From: Candidatus Gastranaerophilales bacterium
GTDB taxonomy: Bacteria; Cyanobacteriota; Vampirovibrionia; Gastranaerophilales; Gastranaerophilaceae
Assembly (NCBI GenBank): GCA_947594025.1
Contig: CANQDZ010000012.1
Location: 1-39,989 of the forward strand
DNA: 39,989 nucleotides
Direction of reading: 5' to 3'
Numbering within the stretch: the first letter of the stretch is position 1; each line of letters opens with the position of its first letter. A program made the translations under genes and the position numbers. Under the pieces are notes generated by a model, which was given only the letters and a program-made list of their open reading frames with translations, was not told the origin of the DNA and ran no database searches. Shown one piece after another: positions 32,636 through 39,989 of the stretch.

Positions 32636-34876
32636 ATGGTATCATACATAGTAAATTATGACGAGTTTCATGAATCATTAATGGCGCAAAACCGCCCGAC
32701 GGATGAGGTGGAAGAAATAGAGCGTGCTTATACCTTTGCGTATGAACTTCACAAAGGACAATACAGAATTTCAGAGGAGCCATACATTGTTCACCCCGTT
32801 GAAGTTGCAAAAATTTTGCTTGATTTAAAACTTGATAAGAGCACAATTATTGCCGCTTTTTTGCATGATATTCTGGAAGATACCGACACTCAGCCTGAAG
32901 AAATACTTAATCTTTTTGGAGAAGATGTACTTAAACTTGTTCAAGGTGTTACAAAACTCGGCAAACTGCATTTTCAATCAAAAGAAGAAAGACAGGCGGA
33001 AAATTTCAGAAGACTGCTTGTTGCAATGGCGCAAGATATAAGAATAATCTTTTTAAAACTTGCAGACAGACTCCACAATATGCGCACATTGAATTTTATG
33101 GCGCAAGCAAAGCAGAAAAAGATTGCTCAAGAAACTCTTGATATCTTTGCACCTCTTGCAAACAGATTAGGTATCGGTAAAATCAAGGCAGAGCTTGAAG
33201 ATTTGGCGTTAAGATACATAAATCCGGAAAAATATTATGAAATTGCAAAAAAAATTGCTCAAACAAAAGCTCAAAGAGACCAGGCAATTTCATCTCTGAT
33301 TGACGAAGTTTCGGTTATATTAAATCAAAACAACATCAAAGCAAAAATATACGGACGTGCAAAACATTATTACAGCATATACAACAAAATGAAAAAGTTG
33401 AATATCACTTTTGAACAGCTGTATGATATGAGCGCGATAAGAGTTATTGTAGATGAAGAAAAAGACTGTTACGGGGTTTTAGGTCTAATCCACGCCAAAT
33501 TTAAACCAATCCCCGGCCGTTTTAAGGACTATATCGCAATGCCAAAGAGCAACGGATACCGTTCACTTCACACAACGGTTATAGGACCCAAGAATAAACC
33601 GTTTGAAATTCAAATAAGAACGTTAAAAATGCATGAAATTGCAGAATACGGTATCGCGGCACATTGGAAATACAAAGAAATGGGCTCCGTTAAATCAGAT
33701 ACAAAAACGGATGCGCAATTTTCTTGGATGAAAAAGCTTGTCGAATTTGACAAAGATTCGATTGACTCAAAGGAATTTTTAGAAAACGTTAAACTTGATA
33801 TCTTTTCAGACCAAGTTTTTGCATTCAGCCCCAGAGGGGATGTTATTGACCTTCCTGCAGGTTCAACCCCCGTTGACTTTGCCTACCGTATCCATACGGA
33901 AATCGGACATAAAACAGTGGGCGCACTTGTAAACGGAAGAATTGTCACACTAAATACAGTCCTTAAAAACGGCGATATTGTTGAAATTTTAACTTCAAAG
34001 CAGCCGATGCCAAAAATTGACTGGCTAAACTTTGTAAAAACAAAAAGTGCTGCATCTAAAATAAGACTTTGGTTCAAGAAAAATAAAAGAGAAGACAACC
34101 TTGATATCGGCAAAATGCAGCTTGAATCCGCACTTACTAAAACCGTGTTTGAAGAATATCTGCAAAGCGGAGAATTTGAGCGTGTAGCTCAAGATATGAA
34201 CTATAAATCTGCCGATGATTTATTCGCGGCACTGGGCTACGGAGAAACAACCCTTCACAAGATTACAAATAAATTAAAGAAAACAGAGCCAAAACCGACA
34301 GAAATGGTTGATTCCTACCGTGAAAGCGAAGCTCTGAGACACAAAAAACCATCTAAAAAAGATGATATCATCGGGCTTGAAGGAATGCTTTGGAGCCTTG
34401 CAAAATGTTGCTGTCCTTTGCCCGGAGAACCAATCGTCGGTGTTATAACCCGCTCAAAAGGTGTTACCGTTCACAGATTAAATTGTAAAAGCTTATTTGA
34501 TATTGAACCTGAAAGAATGATGGATGTAAAATGGTCCGATACAATATCATCAAGCATCTATAGCGCACATTTGAGAATTGAATGTCATGACAGAGTCGGA
34601 CTTTTAAAAGACATTATAAGCAAAATTTCAGATATGGATACAAACATTCTTTACACTTCAACCTATGTAAAGAATAAGAAATTCGGTATTATTGATGTTG
34701 GTATTGAGCTTAACAGCGTTGATGTTTTGCAAAAAGTTATTTTAAATCTGCAATCATTGCCTGATGTATACAGCGTAAGAAGACTGGAACAAAAAAGCCA
34801 CGACAACAGAAGCACGTACAAAAAACAACACAAGCCGACTGACAAAAAAACGAATAAAAAACATGAAAATAATTAA
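32636..34876 (+). CDS. rel: bifunctional (p)ppGpp synthetase/hydrolase, RelA/SpoT family
   Basis: Makes and degrades the alarmone (p)ppGpp for the stringent response. 746 residues, full length. The hydrolase HD domain keeps FLHDILEDTD (H77, D78, E81, D82). The synthetase domain has RIRVIVDEEKDCYG..., and R295-F-K-D in GRFKDYIAMPKSNGYRSLHTTV; the RxKD form is that of bifunctional enzymes, whereas E. coli-type RelA has ExDD. A TGS domain (VFAFSPRGDVIDLPAGSTPVDFAY) follows, then a zinc-finger-like CCCPLPGEPIVG, and a C-terminal ACT domain (RIECHDRVGLLKDIISKISDM). The C-terminus is basic and Asn-rich. An ATG 6 nt upstream is possible, but the -10 box points to 32636. It overlaps ribF by 14 nt. 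Confidence 0.96.
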   Translation: MVSYIVNYDEFHESLMAQNRPTDEVEEIERAYTFAYELHKGQYRISEEPYIVHPVEVAKILLDLKLDKSTIIAAFLHDILEDTDTQPEEILNLFGEDVLKLVQGVTKLGKLHFQSKEERQAENFRRLLVAMAQDIRIIFLKLADRLHNMRTLNFMAQAKQKKIAQETLDIFAPLANRLGIGKIKAELEDLALRYINPEKYYEIAKKIAQTKAQRDQAISSLIDEVSVILNQNNIKAKIYGRAKHYYSIYNKMKKLNITFEQLYDMSAIRVIVDEEKDCYGVLGLIHAKFKPIPGRFKDYIAMPKSNGYRSLHTTVIGPKNKPFEIQIRTLKMHEIAEYGIAAHWKYKEMGSVKSDTKTDAQFSWMKKLVEFDKDSIDSKEFLENVKLDIFSDQVFAFSPRGDVIDLPAGSTPVDFAYRIHTEIGHKTVGALVNGRIVTLNTVLKNGDIVEILTSKQPMPKIDWLNFVKTKSAASKIRLWFKKNKREDNLDIGKMQLESALTKTVFEEYLQSGEFERVAQDMNYKSADDLFAALGYGETTLHKITNKLKKTEPKPTEMVDSYRESEALRHKKPSKKDDIIGLEGMLWSLAKCCCPLPGEPIVGVITRSKGVTVHRLNCKSLFDIEPERMMDVKWSDTISSSIYSAHLRIECHDRVGLLKDIISKISDMDTNILYTSTYVKNKKFGIIDVGIELNSVDVLQKVILNLQSLPDVYSVRRLEQKSHDNRSTYKKQHKPTDKKTNKKHENN

Positions 34877-35741
34877 AAATCTAGAACATAATCCAAATTT
34901 AGTACTTGCTTTGGGATTTTTTGACGGCATACACTCGGCACACCAAAAACTCATTGAAGAAGCCGTTAAAACAGCGGGAGAAAACACTTTAAAAAGTGCC
35001 GTTATAACCTTTAAAAATCATCCTTTAGTTGACCTTAAGGGAATAAATGTCGAATATCTTTACGACAATAATGATAAATATAAATTTATAGAGGAGCTTA
35101 ACGTGGATTATATCTATGAGCTTAATTTTAATGAGCTTAAAGATATGAGTGCGGACGAATATATCAAAAATGTGCTTTACAAATATTTTGAGCCCAAGTA
35201 CATAATAACGGGTTTTAACCACACTTTTGGTAAATATCATTCGGGCGACCGTGATTTTTTGGAGAAAAATCAAAACGCATATAACTATATTTATAAAATG
35301 ATTGAACCCGTTTATCTTAAAGGCGAGCTTGTATCTACAACAAATATTAAAGACAAGCTGAGCAAAGGACAAATAGAACTTGCAAATAAAATGCTAAATA
35401 AAAATTTTAAAATAACAAACGAGGTTAAAAAGGGCAATCAGATAGGAAGAACTTTGGGTTTTCCGACAATCAATTTGAACTGGCCTGAAGGAATTTTTAA
35501 GCTTCCTTACGGAGTTTACGGCGGATATGTCTTGGGGCATAAAGCGCTCATAAACTGGGGCGTACGCCCTACTGTAGACGGCAAAAAGGAAATACTTGAA
35601 GCCCATATTTTGGACTTTAATGCCGATTTATACGGACAAAAGGCGGATGTTTTTTTTGAAAAGAAAATAAGAGATGAGAAAAAATTCAAATCCGTTTCCG
35701 ATTTAAAACATCAAATTTCCGTCGACTTAAGCTCTATTTAG
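34863..35741 (+). CDS. ribF: bifunctional riboflavin kinase / FAD synthetase
   Basis: Makes FMN and FAD from riboflavin. 292 residues. The N-terminal nucleotidyltransferase domain has LGFFDGIHSAHQKLI near residues 18-32 and ITGFNHTFGKYHSGD. The C-terminal riboflavin kinase domain has GNQIGRTLGFPTINL, the LPYGVYGGYV strand, NWGVRPTV and LEAHILDFNADLYGQKADVFF. One deviation: the usual GxHxGHQ of the first motif reads GIHSAHQ, with Ala in place of the second Gly, while both His remain. The ATG lies inside the end of rel. Its TAG stop overlaps the TAA of the convergent upp gene by bases, with no terminator between. Confidence 0.94.
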   Translation: MKIIKNLEHNPNLVLALGFFDGIHSAHQKLIEEAVKTAGENTLKSAVITFKNHPLVDLKGINVEYLYDNNDKYKFIEELNVDYIYELNFNELKDMSADEYIKNVLYKYFEPKYIITGFNHTFGKYHSGDRDFLEKNQNAYNYIYKMIEPVYLKGELVSTTNIKDKLSKGQIELANKMLNKNFKITNEVKKGNQIGRTLGFPTINLNWPEGIFKLPYGVYGGYVLGHKALINWGVRPTVDGKKEILEAHILDFNADLYGQKADVFFEKKIRDEKKFKSVSDLKHQISVDLSSI

Positions 35742-36400
35742 TATTGAGTATTATAGATTTTATCGCCCGCATCGCCAAGACCCGGCACGATATAGCCTTT
35801 TTCGTTTAAGTCTTCGTCAACATTTGCAGTCATAATTTTAAGACCCTTAAAGTTATCTGTTAATTTTTTGATGCCTTGAGGAGCCGCAATTAAACATATG
35901 AATATAATGTTTTCCATCGGAATGTCGTATTTTCTGTAGCATGAAATTGCATCAAATGCACTGTTCCCCGTGGCTAACATCGGGTCAAGAATAAATACAT
36001 GAGTCTTTTTAGGGTCTCTGATTTTTAAAGTTTTGTTGTAATACCAAATTGGAGTGAGAGTTTTTTCATCTCTGTACATTCCGAGATGTTGAACGCGTGC
36101 AAGGGGCAAAAGTTCTTGTGCAACATCGCAAAATACCATTCCTGCCCTTAAAATAGGAGCCAATATGATATCAATGGACGGGTCTAATACTTTAACGGTT
36201 GTTTCGCAAATTGGAGTTTGTATTTTCTTTTCAACCGTCGGCAAGAATTTAGTTCCTTCGAAAAACAAAAGATTGGAAATCCTTTTTAAAGCCATCATAA
36301 AACTTTCAGGATTATAATTTATGTTTCTTAATTCTGCCAAGTTATGTTCAATAATGGGGTGGTCTAAAACAATAATATCATTGGGTAATTCTTTTATCAT
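35738..36400 (-). CDS. upp: uracil phosphoribosyltransferase
   Basis: Salvages uracil to UMP using PRPP. About 220 residues. Motifs: IIVLDHPIIEHNLAELRN at the N-terminus, LAPILRAGMVFCDVAQELLPLA, the PRPP-binding FILDPMLATGNSAFDAI, and the uracil-binding YIVPGLGDAGDKIYNT at the C-terminus. The frame is open 14 codons further upstream (MCVVKYLKKRRNAD), but the ATG at 36398-36400 has AAGGA 9 nt upstream and begins at the family's usual place. It ends convergently in ribF, overlapping by 4 nt. It uses the PRPP made by Prs. Confidence 0.95.
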   Translation of the reverse strand: MIKELPNDIIVLDHPIIEHNLAELRNINYNPESFMMALKRISNLLFFEGTKFLPTVEKKIQTPICETTVKVLDPSIDIILAPILRAGMVFCDVAQELLPLARVQHLGMYRDEKTLTPIWYYNKTLKIRDPKKTHVFILDPMLATGNSAFDAISCYRKYDIPMENIIFICLIAAPQGIKKLTDNFKGLKIMTANVDEDLNEKGYIVPGLGDAGDKIYNTQY

Positions 36401-36503
36401 ATCAGCATTCCTTCTCTTTTTCAGATATTTTACAACACACAAAAAAGACGAGCAAGAAAAAATAATATTTATGATAAAATATTTTTAATGAAAAGGAGAA
36501 ATT

Positions 36504-36977
36504 ATGATTAAAAAAATTAAAAGCTGGGCAGACGAATTTAAAACGTTTGCGGTAAAAGGTAACGTTATTGACATGGCCGTAGGTATAATTATCGGTGCTG
36601 CATTTGGCAAAATTGTTGATTCAATGGTAAAAGATATTATTATGCCTCCCATGGGGTGGTTAATGGGAAGGGTTGATTTCGCAAACTTATATTTCACTCT
36701 CCCGAATTCAGACGGAGAAATAATTAAATATCCTTCACTTGAAACAGCTCAAGCAGCAGGTGCCGTTACAATAAATTACGGTTTATTTATTAACACGTTA
36801 ATCAGTTTTGTATTTGTTGCATTTGCAGTGTTTTTATTAATCAAATTCATTAATAAATTGAGGAAAAACCCTGTTGAAGAAACTGTATCTGAACCAACAA
36901 CAAAGATTTGCCCTAAATGCTGCAGCGAAATTAATATCAATGCAACTAAGTGCCCCCACTGCACATCAGATATATAA
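36504..36977 (+). CDS. mscL: large-conductance mechanosensitive channel MscL with C-terminal zinc ribbon
   Basis: Pressure-relief channel opened by membrane tension. 157 residues. The N-terminal amphipathic helix and TM1 read [39 protein letters not shown]. The periplasmic loop follows, then TM2 ([23 protein letters not shown]). The C-terminus then carries a rubredoxin-like zinc ribbon, [19 protein letters not shown] (two CxxC pairs), not present in the E. coli protein, where a helical bundle ends the chain. MscL with such ribbons is known in some lineages. AAGGAG lies 7 nt before the ATG. A TATGAT/TAAAAT box near 36472 could be its -10. The strong terminator follows at once. Confidence 0.95.
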   Translation: MIKKIKSWADEFKTFAVKGNVIDMAVGIIIGAAFGKIVDSMVKDIIMPPMGWLMGRVDFANLYFTLPNSDGEIIKYPSLETAQAAGAVTINYGLFINTLISFVFVAFAVFLLIKFINKLRKNPVEETVSEPTTKICPKCCSEININATKCPHCTSDI

Positions 36978-36995
36978 TTATAAAACGCATAATGA

Positions 36996-37027
36996 AAATG
37001 CCGACCTCTTAAAGTCGGCATTTTTTT
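36996..37027. terminator. bidirectional terminator between mscL and the HpcH-like gene
   Basis: AAATGCCGAC (36996-37005) pairs with GTCGGCATTT (37014-37023) in a 10-bp stem with loop CTCTTAAA, followed by T-run 37021-37027. It overlaps the last codons and stop of the convergent HpcH-like gene (37009-37011), so the hairpin encodes that protein's C-terminal KKCRL. Confidence 0.85.
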
Positions 37028-37773
37028 ATTTTATTTTCAAGGCATTTAATTCTTTTTATTTCGCAAGGCAGAGGGTTTTTAATACTTTTAAGCCAAATAA
37101 TTTCAAATTCAAGCGCACGATTAATCCCTTCTGTTGCTTTATTATTCTCAAGAATTGAAGAAGGAAATATGATTTTCCTTGTTTCAAAATAGTCTAACCC
37201 TATTTTATTTAATTCCTGAAGAAAACTCACGGACTCTTCAAAAATTCCTCCTCCTACGGCAAACTTTTTGCCGCATTTCTTAGCCTGCACTGCCACATCT
37301 TTTGCAATATCAAGCATATAATTTTCGTTAATCTCTGATTTCTCAATATTTAAAGAACAAGCCGTATCGGACCTGCCCAAAATTATACCTTCAATGTAGT
37401 TTGCATCTTCCAAGCTCAAAATTTCACCAAGAGAATTTATTCCGGTTTTTGTTTCAATATTTATAAAAAGGTGCAATTTTTGAATTTCATCTTTATCGTA
37501 TACAGCCTTAATCGATTTAATGTATTTTCTGAGAGCATACGAAGATTCAACCATAGGACAAATAATGGTTTTAACGCCCATGATTTTTAAATTTTTTATG
37601 TCGTTTAGCGCTCCGCAGCCGCCAATTTTGACCGATAAATCAAGAAGAACAGAGTTTGCAGCTTCCTTGTGTTTTAAAACTTCATCAAAAGAAAGGCCTT
37701 CTTCTTCAAATTCAGCCTTAATTCCCGTTGCACCATAATTATTTTTTAAATCTGCCAGTATGTCAATTATCAT
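37009..37773 (-). CDS. HpcH/HpaI aldolase / citrate lyase-beta-like protein
   Basis: About 254 residues, a TIM-barrel of the phosphoenolpyruvate-binding HpcH/HpaI superfamily. Recognisable parts: GIKAEFEEEGLSFDEV, LKIMGVKTIICPMVESSYALRKYI, a metal-region-like INIETKTGINSLGEIL (the ET pair), GIILGRSDTACSL and a C-terminal FETRKIIFP. Aldol lyases and CoA-ester lyases both use this fold, so the reaction is not certain; relatives often occur in sialic acid or lipopolysaccharide sugar clusters. The frame starts at 37782, but the ATG at 37771-37773 follows a TATAAT box within 12 nt. Its 3' end lies in the shared terminator. Confidence 0.75.
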   Translation of the reverse strand: MIIDILADLKNNYGATGIKAEFEEEGLSFDEVLKHKEAANSVLLDLSVKIGGCGALNDIKNLKIMGVKTIICPMVESSYALRKYIKSIKAVYDKDEIQKLHLFINIETKTGINSLGEILSLEDANYIEGIILGRSDTACSLNIEKSEINENYMLDIAKDVAVQAKKCGKKFAVGGGIFEESVSFLQELNKIGLDYFETRKIIFPSSILENNKATEGINRALEFEIIWLKSIKNPLPCEIKRIKCLENKIKKCRL

Positions 37774-37784
37774 ATAACGCATTA

Positions 37785-37790
37785 ATTATA
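37785..37790 (-). promoter_or_regulatory. -10 box of the HpcH-like gene
   Basis: TATAAT on the minus strand; the expected start is near 37778, only about 5 nt before the ATG at 37773. This is a third case of a box placed almost at the start codon. gpsA ends 41 bp upstream at 37832. Confidence 0.4.
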
Positions 37791-37831
37791 CTGCAAGTTT
37801 TAATAAAAGAAAATAGAAGCCAAATATAAGC

Positions 37832-38842
37832 TTACCTTCGGGCTCCAAAATTTTCTTCGCCCTTAAGTTGTCTGTTCATCAAGTTTAAAAAGATTTCTTT
37901 AGAATTTTCCCTTGAATAAACCGCTTCATAAATAGCACTGGATAAAGGAGCATCTATATTCAATTTCTCTGCGAGTTCGCATATTGCACGAGAAGTTTTA
38001 ACGCCTTCTGCGACAGAACCAAGTTCGTTTAAGATATCATCGATTTTTTTACCTTGTGCAAGCATTGCACCGACTCTGTGATTTCTGCTCAACGGGCTTG
38101 AACAAGTAGCAATAAGGTCGCCCATGCCTGACAACCCCCATAGAGTTGAAGGATTGGCGCCAAGTATAACGCTTACACGCACAATCTCCGCCATACCGCG
38201 CGTAAGCAAGGCTCCTCTTGCATTATCTCCCATATTAAGCTCGTCAATGAAGCCTGCCGCAATCGCAATAACGTTTTTTAAGGCTCCGCCAAGTTCAACG
38301 CCTATAACATCATCATTTGTATATAATCTGAAACGTCCTTTCACATTCAATAATTTTTGCGCAATTTTGCTTGTTTCAGAATCTTCCGATGCAACACATG
38401 CAGCCGTCGGACATTTATTTAACACTTCTTCCGCAAGGGTCGGACCTGATAAAATTACAAGCCTTTGCTCGGGTAAAACATCGCGTATAACTTCGCTCAT
38501 ACGTTTTAGAGAAGGAAGTTCAATACCCTTTGAAGCATTTACAAGAATTTGTTCTTTTTTAATTCCTGCAGCTTTTAGCTGTTCGCATACAATTCTGGTA
38601 GCGCTTGTGGCAACAACAAGAAGTATAACATCGGCACCCGATATAGCCTGTTTCATATCGGTTGTAATTTGAACCTTGTCTTTTAATTGAATTTCATAAG
38701 GTTTTGATGTTTTTTTATATAATTTCAATTCTTCTGACAAATCTTCAGGACGAGACCAGCCCGTAACTTCATCAAAGTTATCGGTCAACATTTCCGTTAA
38801 TACTAATCCCCAACATCCTAAACCAATTACCGCCAATTTCAT
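37832..38842 (-). CDS. gpsA: NAD(P)-dependent glycerol-3-phosphate dehydrogenase
   Basis: Reduces dihydroxyacetone phosphate to sn-glycerol 3-phosphate for phospholipid synthesis. 336 residues. N-terminal nucleotide-binding LAVIGLGCWGLVL (the GxGxWG of the family), then VILLVVATSATRIV, LVNASKGIE, ILSGPTLAEEV. The C-terminal catalytic domain has GVELGGALKNVIAIAAGFIDELNMGDNARGALLTRG with the substrate-binding Lys. LWGLSGMGDLIATCSSPLSRN and VAEGVKTSRAI follow. All are diagnostic. No clear ribosome binding site is visible before the ATG (TAAATAT), so translation initiation may be weak or coupled to the upstream 61-residue gene (14 nt away). Confidence 0.96.
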   Translation of the reverse strand: MKLAVIGLGCWGLVLTEMLTDNFDEVTGWSRPEDLSEELKLYKKTSKPYEIQLKDKVQITTDMKQAISGADVILLVVATSATRIVCEQLKAAGIKKEQILVNASKGIELPSLKRMSEVIRDVLPEQRLVILSGPTLAEEVLNKCPTAACVASEDSETSKIAQKLLNVKGRFRLYTNDDVIGVELGGALKNVIAIAAGFIDELNMGDNARGALLTRGMAEIVRVSVILGANPSTLWGLSGMGDLIATCSSPLSRNHRVGAMLAQGKKIDDILNELGSVAEGVKTSRAICELAEKLNIDAPLSSAIYEAVYSRENSKEIFLNLMNRQLKGEENFGARR

Positions 38843-38856
38843 ATATTTAAACTCAT

Positions 38857-39042
38857 TTATATTAAATTCATGCTTTTTAATTCGCGTTCAATTTTGCTAT
38901 CTCTTGTACTTGCAATTGCAAGACGGACAAAAGCGTCATTTTGATTTTGATAATTTAAAAGAGTGTTGCGTGAAAAATTATTGTTCAATTGTCCTTTGTT
39001 AGACAAGATGTTTTTATTAAAGATAACGGGACAAATTTTCAT
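38857..39042 (-). CDS. small hypothetical protein, 61 residues
   Basis: The frame is open from 39093, but the ATG at 39040-39042 has a perfect AAGGAG 7 nt upstream, giving 61 residues: it starts MKICPVIFNKNILSNKG, is Asn/Gln-rich in the middle (NNNFSRNTLLNYQNQND) and ends RDSKIERELKSMNLI. There is no signal peptide and no transmembrane segment, and I do not recognise the family. It lies 14 nt upstream of gpsA on the same strand, so the two are probably co-transcribed. The good Shine-Dalgarno argues that it is real. Confidence 0.55.
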   Translation of the reverse strand: MKICPVIFNKNILSNKGQLNNNFSRNTLLNYQNQNDAFVRLAIASTRDSKIERELKSMNLI

Positions 39043-39170
39043 GTACGCTCCTTCTCTACACTCAACTTTATCACAGTTGAATTCTTTTGGCAATAGCCCG
39101 ATTGTAGCTATTTATGACATTTTTTGGGATTAATTTATAAATATTTTTATTTTCAGGCATGCCAAAGTAC

Positions 39171-39733
39171 GGAAGTTATCTTTGATAAATTTACCAAACA
39201 CTGAAAGCGACGACCCCTGTCTTTTTAACTTCATCGAAGTCCAAAAATTGAATTAAAAAACGACTCTCAAAAATATTATTTTCAAAGGCCGTTTTAATAT
39301 TACGTTAATTCTAAAGTGCGTAAGCACTTTTCTTAATTAATTTAAAGAGTTATCTGATTTTAAGATAAATCTATCAAATGTTATGGGCGAAGCCTTCTGG
39401 TTTTGTGAGGTCAATGACCTCACAAAACTAATTATGTTATAGACTCAGCTCACTATATTAATATCGAGAGTTATTTATGATAAATTTGTCAAGTGTTAGG
39501 GGCTCAGCCCCCCTAACTTTTGGACTTTTTCGAAGTCCAAAAGTTAAGCTAAAAAATATAACTCCCGAAAATTAAATTTTCGAGAGTTATCTGAATTTAG
39601 GATAGATTTATCAAGTGTTAAAGGCGAAGCCCCTGGTGATATCGGAGGTTATCTAAATTTGGGATAGATTTATCAAGTGTTAAAGGCGCAGCCTTCTAAC
39701 TTTTGGACTTTTTCGAAGTTCAAAAGTTAAGCT
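39171..39733. repeat. array of five related repeats and at least six palindromes in a gene-free stretch
   Basis: Between the 61-residue gene and the pilin-like gene (39043-39733) there is no gene. A core like GAGAGTTATCTGAATTTAGG followed by GATAGATTTATCAAGTGTTA and a GGCGAAGCC-type mini-palindrome recurs near 39171, 39346, 39464, 39582 and 39643. Palindromes: AAAGTGC/GCACTTT (39313-39330); a 29-nt one with 14-bp arms and a 1-nt centre (39400-39428); GTTAGGGG/CCCCTAAC (39495-39517); AACTTTTGGACTT with its complement, 5-nt loop (39515-39545); a 15-bp arm pair with one mismatch (39558-39590); and a near copy of the fourth at 39698-39728, which may terminate the pilin-like gene. It resembles a small non-autonomous intergenic repeat family (REP/MITE-like). 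Confidence 0.85.
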
Positions 39734-39989
39734 CTAATACTTCATCTCCCAGCCTTCTTCCATTATACGTCCTGCACAGCCTTGACCTTCAGAACTTTTA
39801 GTGCATGAATCCTCACCGCCTTCGTTTTTCCAATAGCCACTGCAAGATTCAAGATTGTCGTATTCGCAACCGCTGTAAACGGCATAATCGGCACCGCCAA
39901 AAGGATATAATGCACCGTCATTACCCAGAATGAACGCGAATAAATCACGACCAACGATGTTGGGTCCCTTTGGTCCGTTTACATCAAGC
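39734..39989 (-). CDS. type IV pilin/pseudopilin-like protein, C-terminal fragment
   Basis: The last 84 codons before a TAG at 39734-39736 are visible; the N-terminus lies beyond the window. It reads LDVNGPKGPNIVGRDLFAFI, then a Cys-rich region (SGCEYDNLESCSGYW, SCTKSSEGQGCAGR) and ends MEEGWEMKY. The DVNGxKGPNxxGxDxF motif is familiar from the C-terminal domain of prepilin-like (type II secretion/type IV pilus) proteins of Gastranaerophilales. Five cysteines could make disulphides outside the cytoplasm. The N-terminal prepilin cleavage site needed to confirm the class is not in view. The downstream hairpin at 39698-39728 is a likely transcription stop. Confidence 0.65.
   Translation of the reverse strand, partial: LDVNGPKGPNIVGRDLFAFILGNDGALYPFGGADYAVYSGCEYDNLESCSGYWKNEGGEDSCTKSSEGQGCAGRIMEEGWEMKY

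Noticed and set aside
39171-39733. CRISPR array in the repeat-rich right end
   Set aside because: Repeat copies are imperfect, unevenly spaced and separated by palindromes that are themselves repeated, which does not fit repeat-spacer order.

Overview
The window is a low-GC, gene-dense bacterial chromosome segment of mostly housekeeping genes, with two accessory, repeat-rich patches (about 22.6-25.1 kb and 39.1-39.7 kb). The best lineage guess is a non-photosynthetic relative of Cyanobacteria of the Gastranaerophilales/Vampirovibrionia (Melainabacteria) type. Three things suggest this: the tmRNA tag starts ANNVV, close to the ANNIV start of cyanobacterial tags; the right-edge gene encodes a Cys-rich pilin-like C-terminus with an NGPKGPN..GRDLF motif, which I recall as common in that group; and a long AsmA-like envelope protein points to a diderm cell. 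This is inference, not a database match.

Layout. 1-4967 is a minus-strand run: gltD-like oxidoreductase, small winged-helix protein, rlmD-type rRNA methyltransferase, mtaB tRNA methylthiotransferase, and aroF cut by the left edge. 5031-8714 (plus) holds a Cof-type phosphatase, ispF and comEC. yebC (minus) faces a TPR gene and glutaredoxin (plus). A Zn-dependent MDR dehydrogenase is translationally coupled to ilvD (minus). 13336-22599 looks like one plus-strand operon: glmU, prs, a 2151-residue coiled-coil protein and a 157-residue basic protein, followed by tRNA-Lys(CUU).

22.6-25.1 kb is accessory. The tRNA 3' end and its terminator are duplicated 126 bp downstream. Next comes a membrane-anchored protein with an HELQH metallopeptidase-like motif and a decaying duplicated tail, then several palindromes and an XRE regulator. 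After that come a 10TM metal-exporter-like permease, tmRNA (ssrA), pheA, a 1221-residue AsmA-like protein, a candidate small RNA, rpiB, a DUF167 protein, a bifunctional Rel (p)ppGpp enzyme, ribF, upp, mscL with a C-terminal zinc ribbon, an HpcH/HpaI-aldolase-like protein, gpsA and a 61-residue peptide. The window ends with a 570-bp array of palindromic repeats behind a pilin-like gene.

Pathways represented are aromatic and branched-chain amino acid synthesis (aroF, pheA, ilvD), isoprenoids (ispF), nucleotide and cell-wall precursors (prs, upp, glmU), DNA uptake (comEC), stringent response (rel), ribosome rescue (ssrA) and RNA modification (rlmD, mtaB). A TTGTATAAT-like -10 core recurs. At least two genes (TPR, rel) have this type of box so close to the ATG that leaderless transcripts are likely. 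The most unusual items are the giant repeat protein, the tRNA-Lys duplication next to the HELQH gene, the palindrome array and the candidate small RNA.
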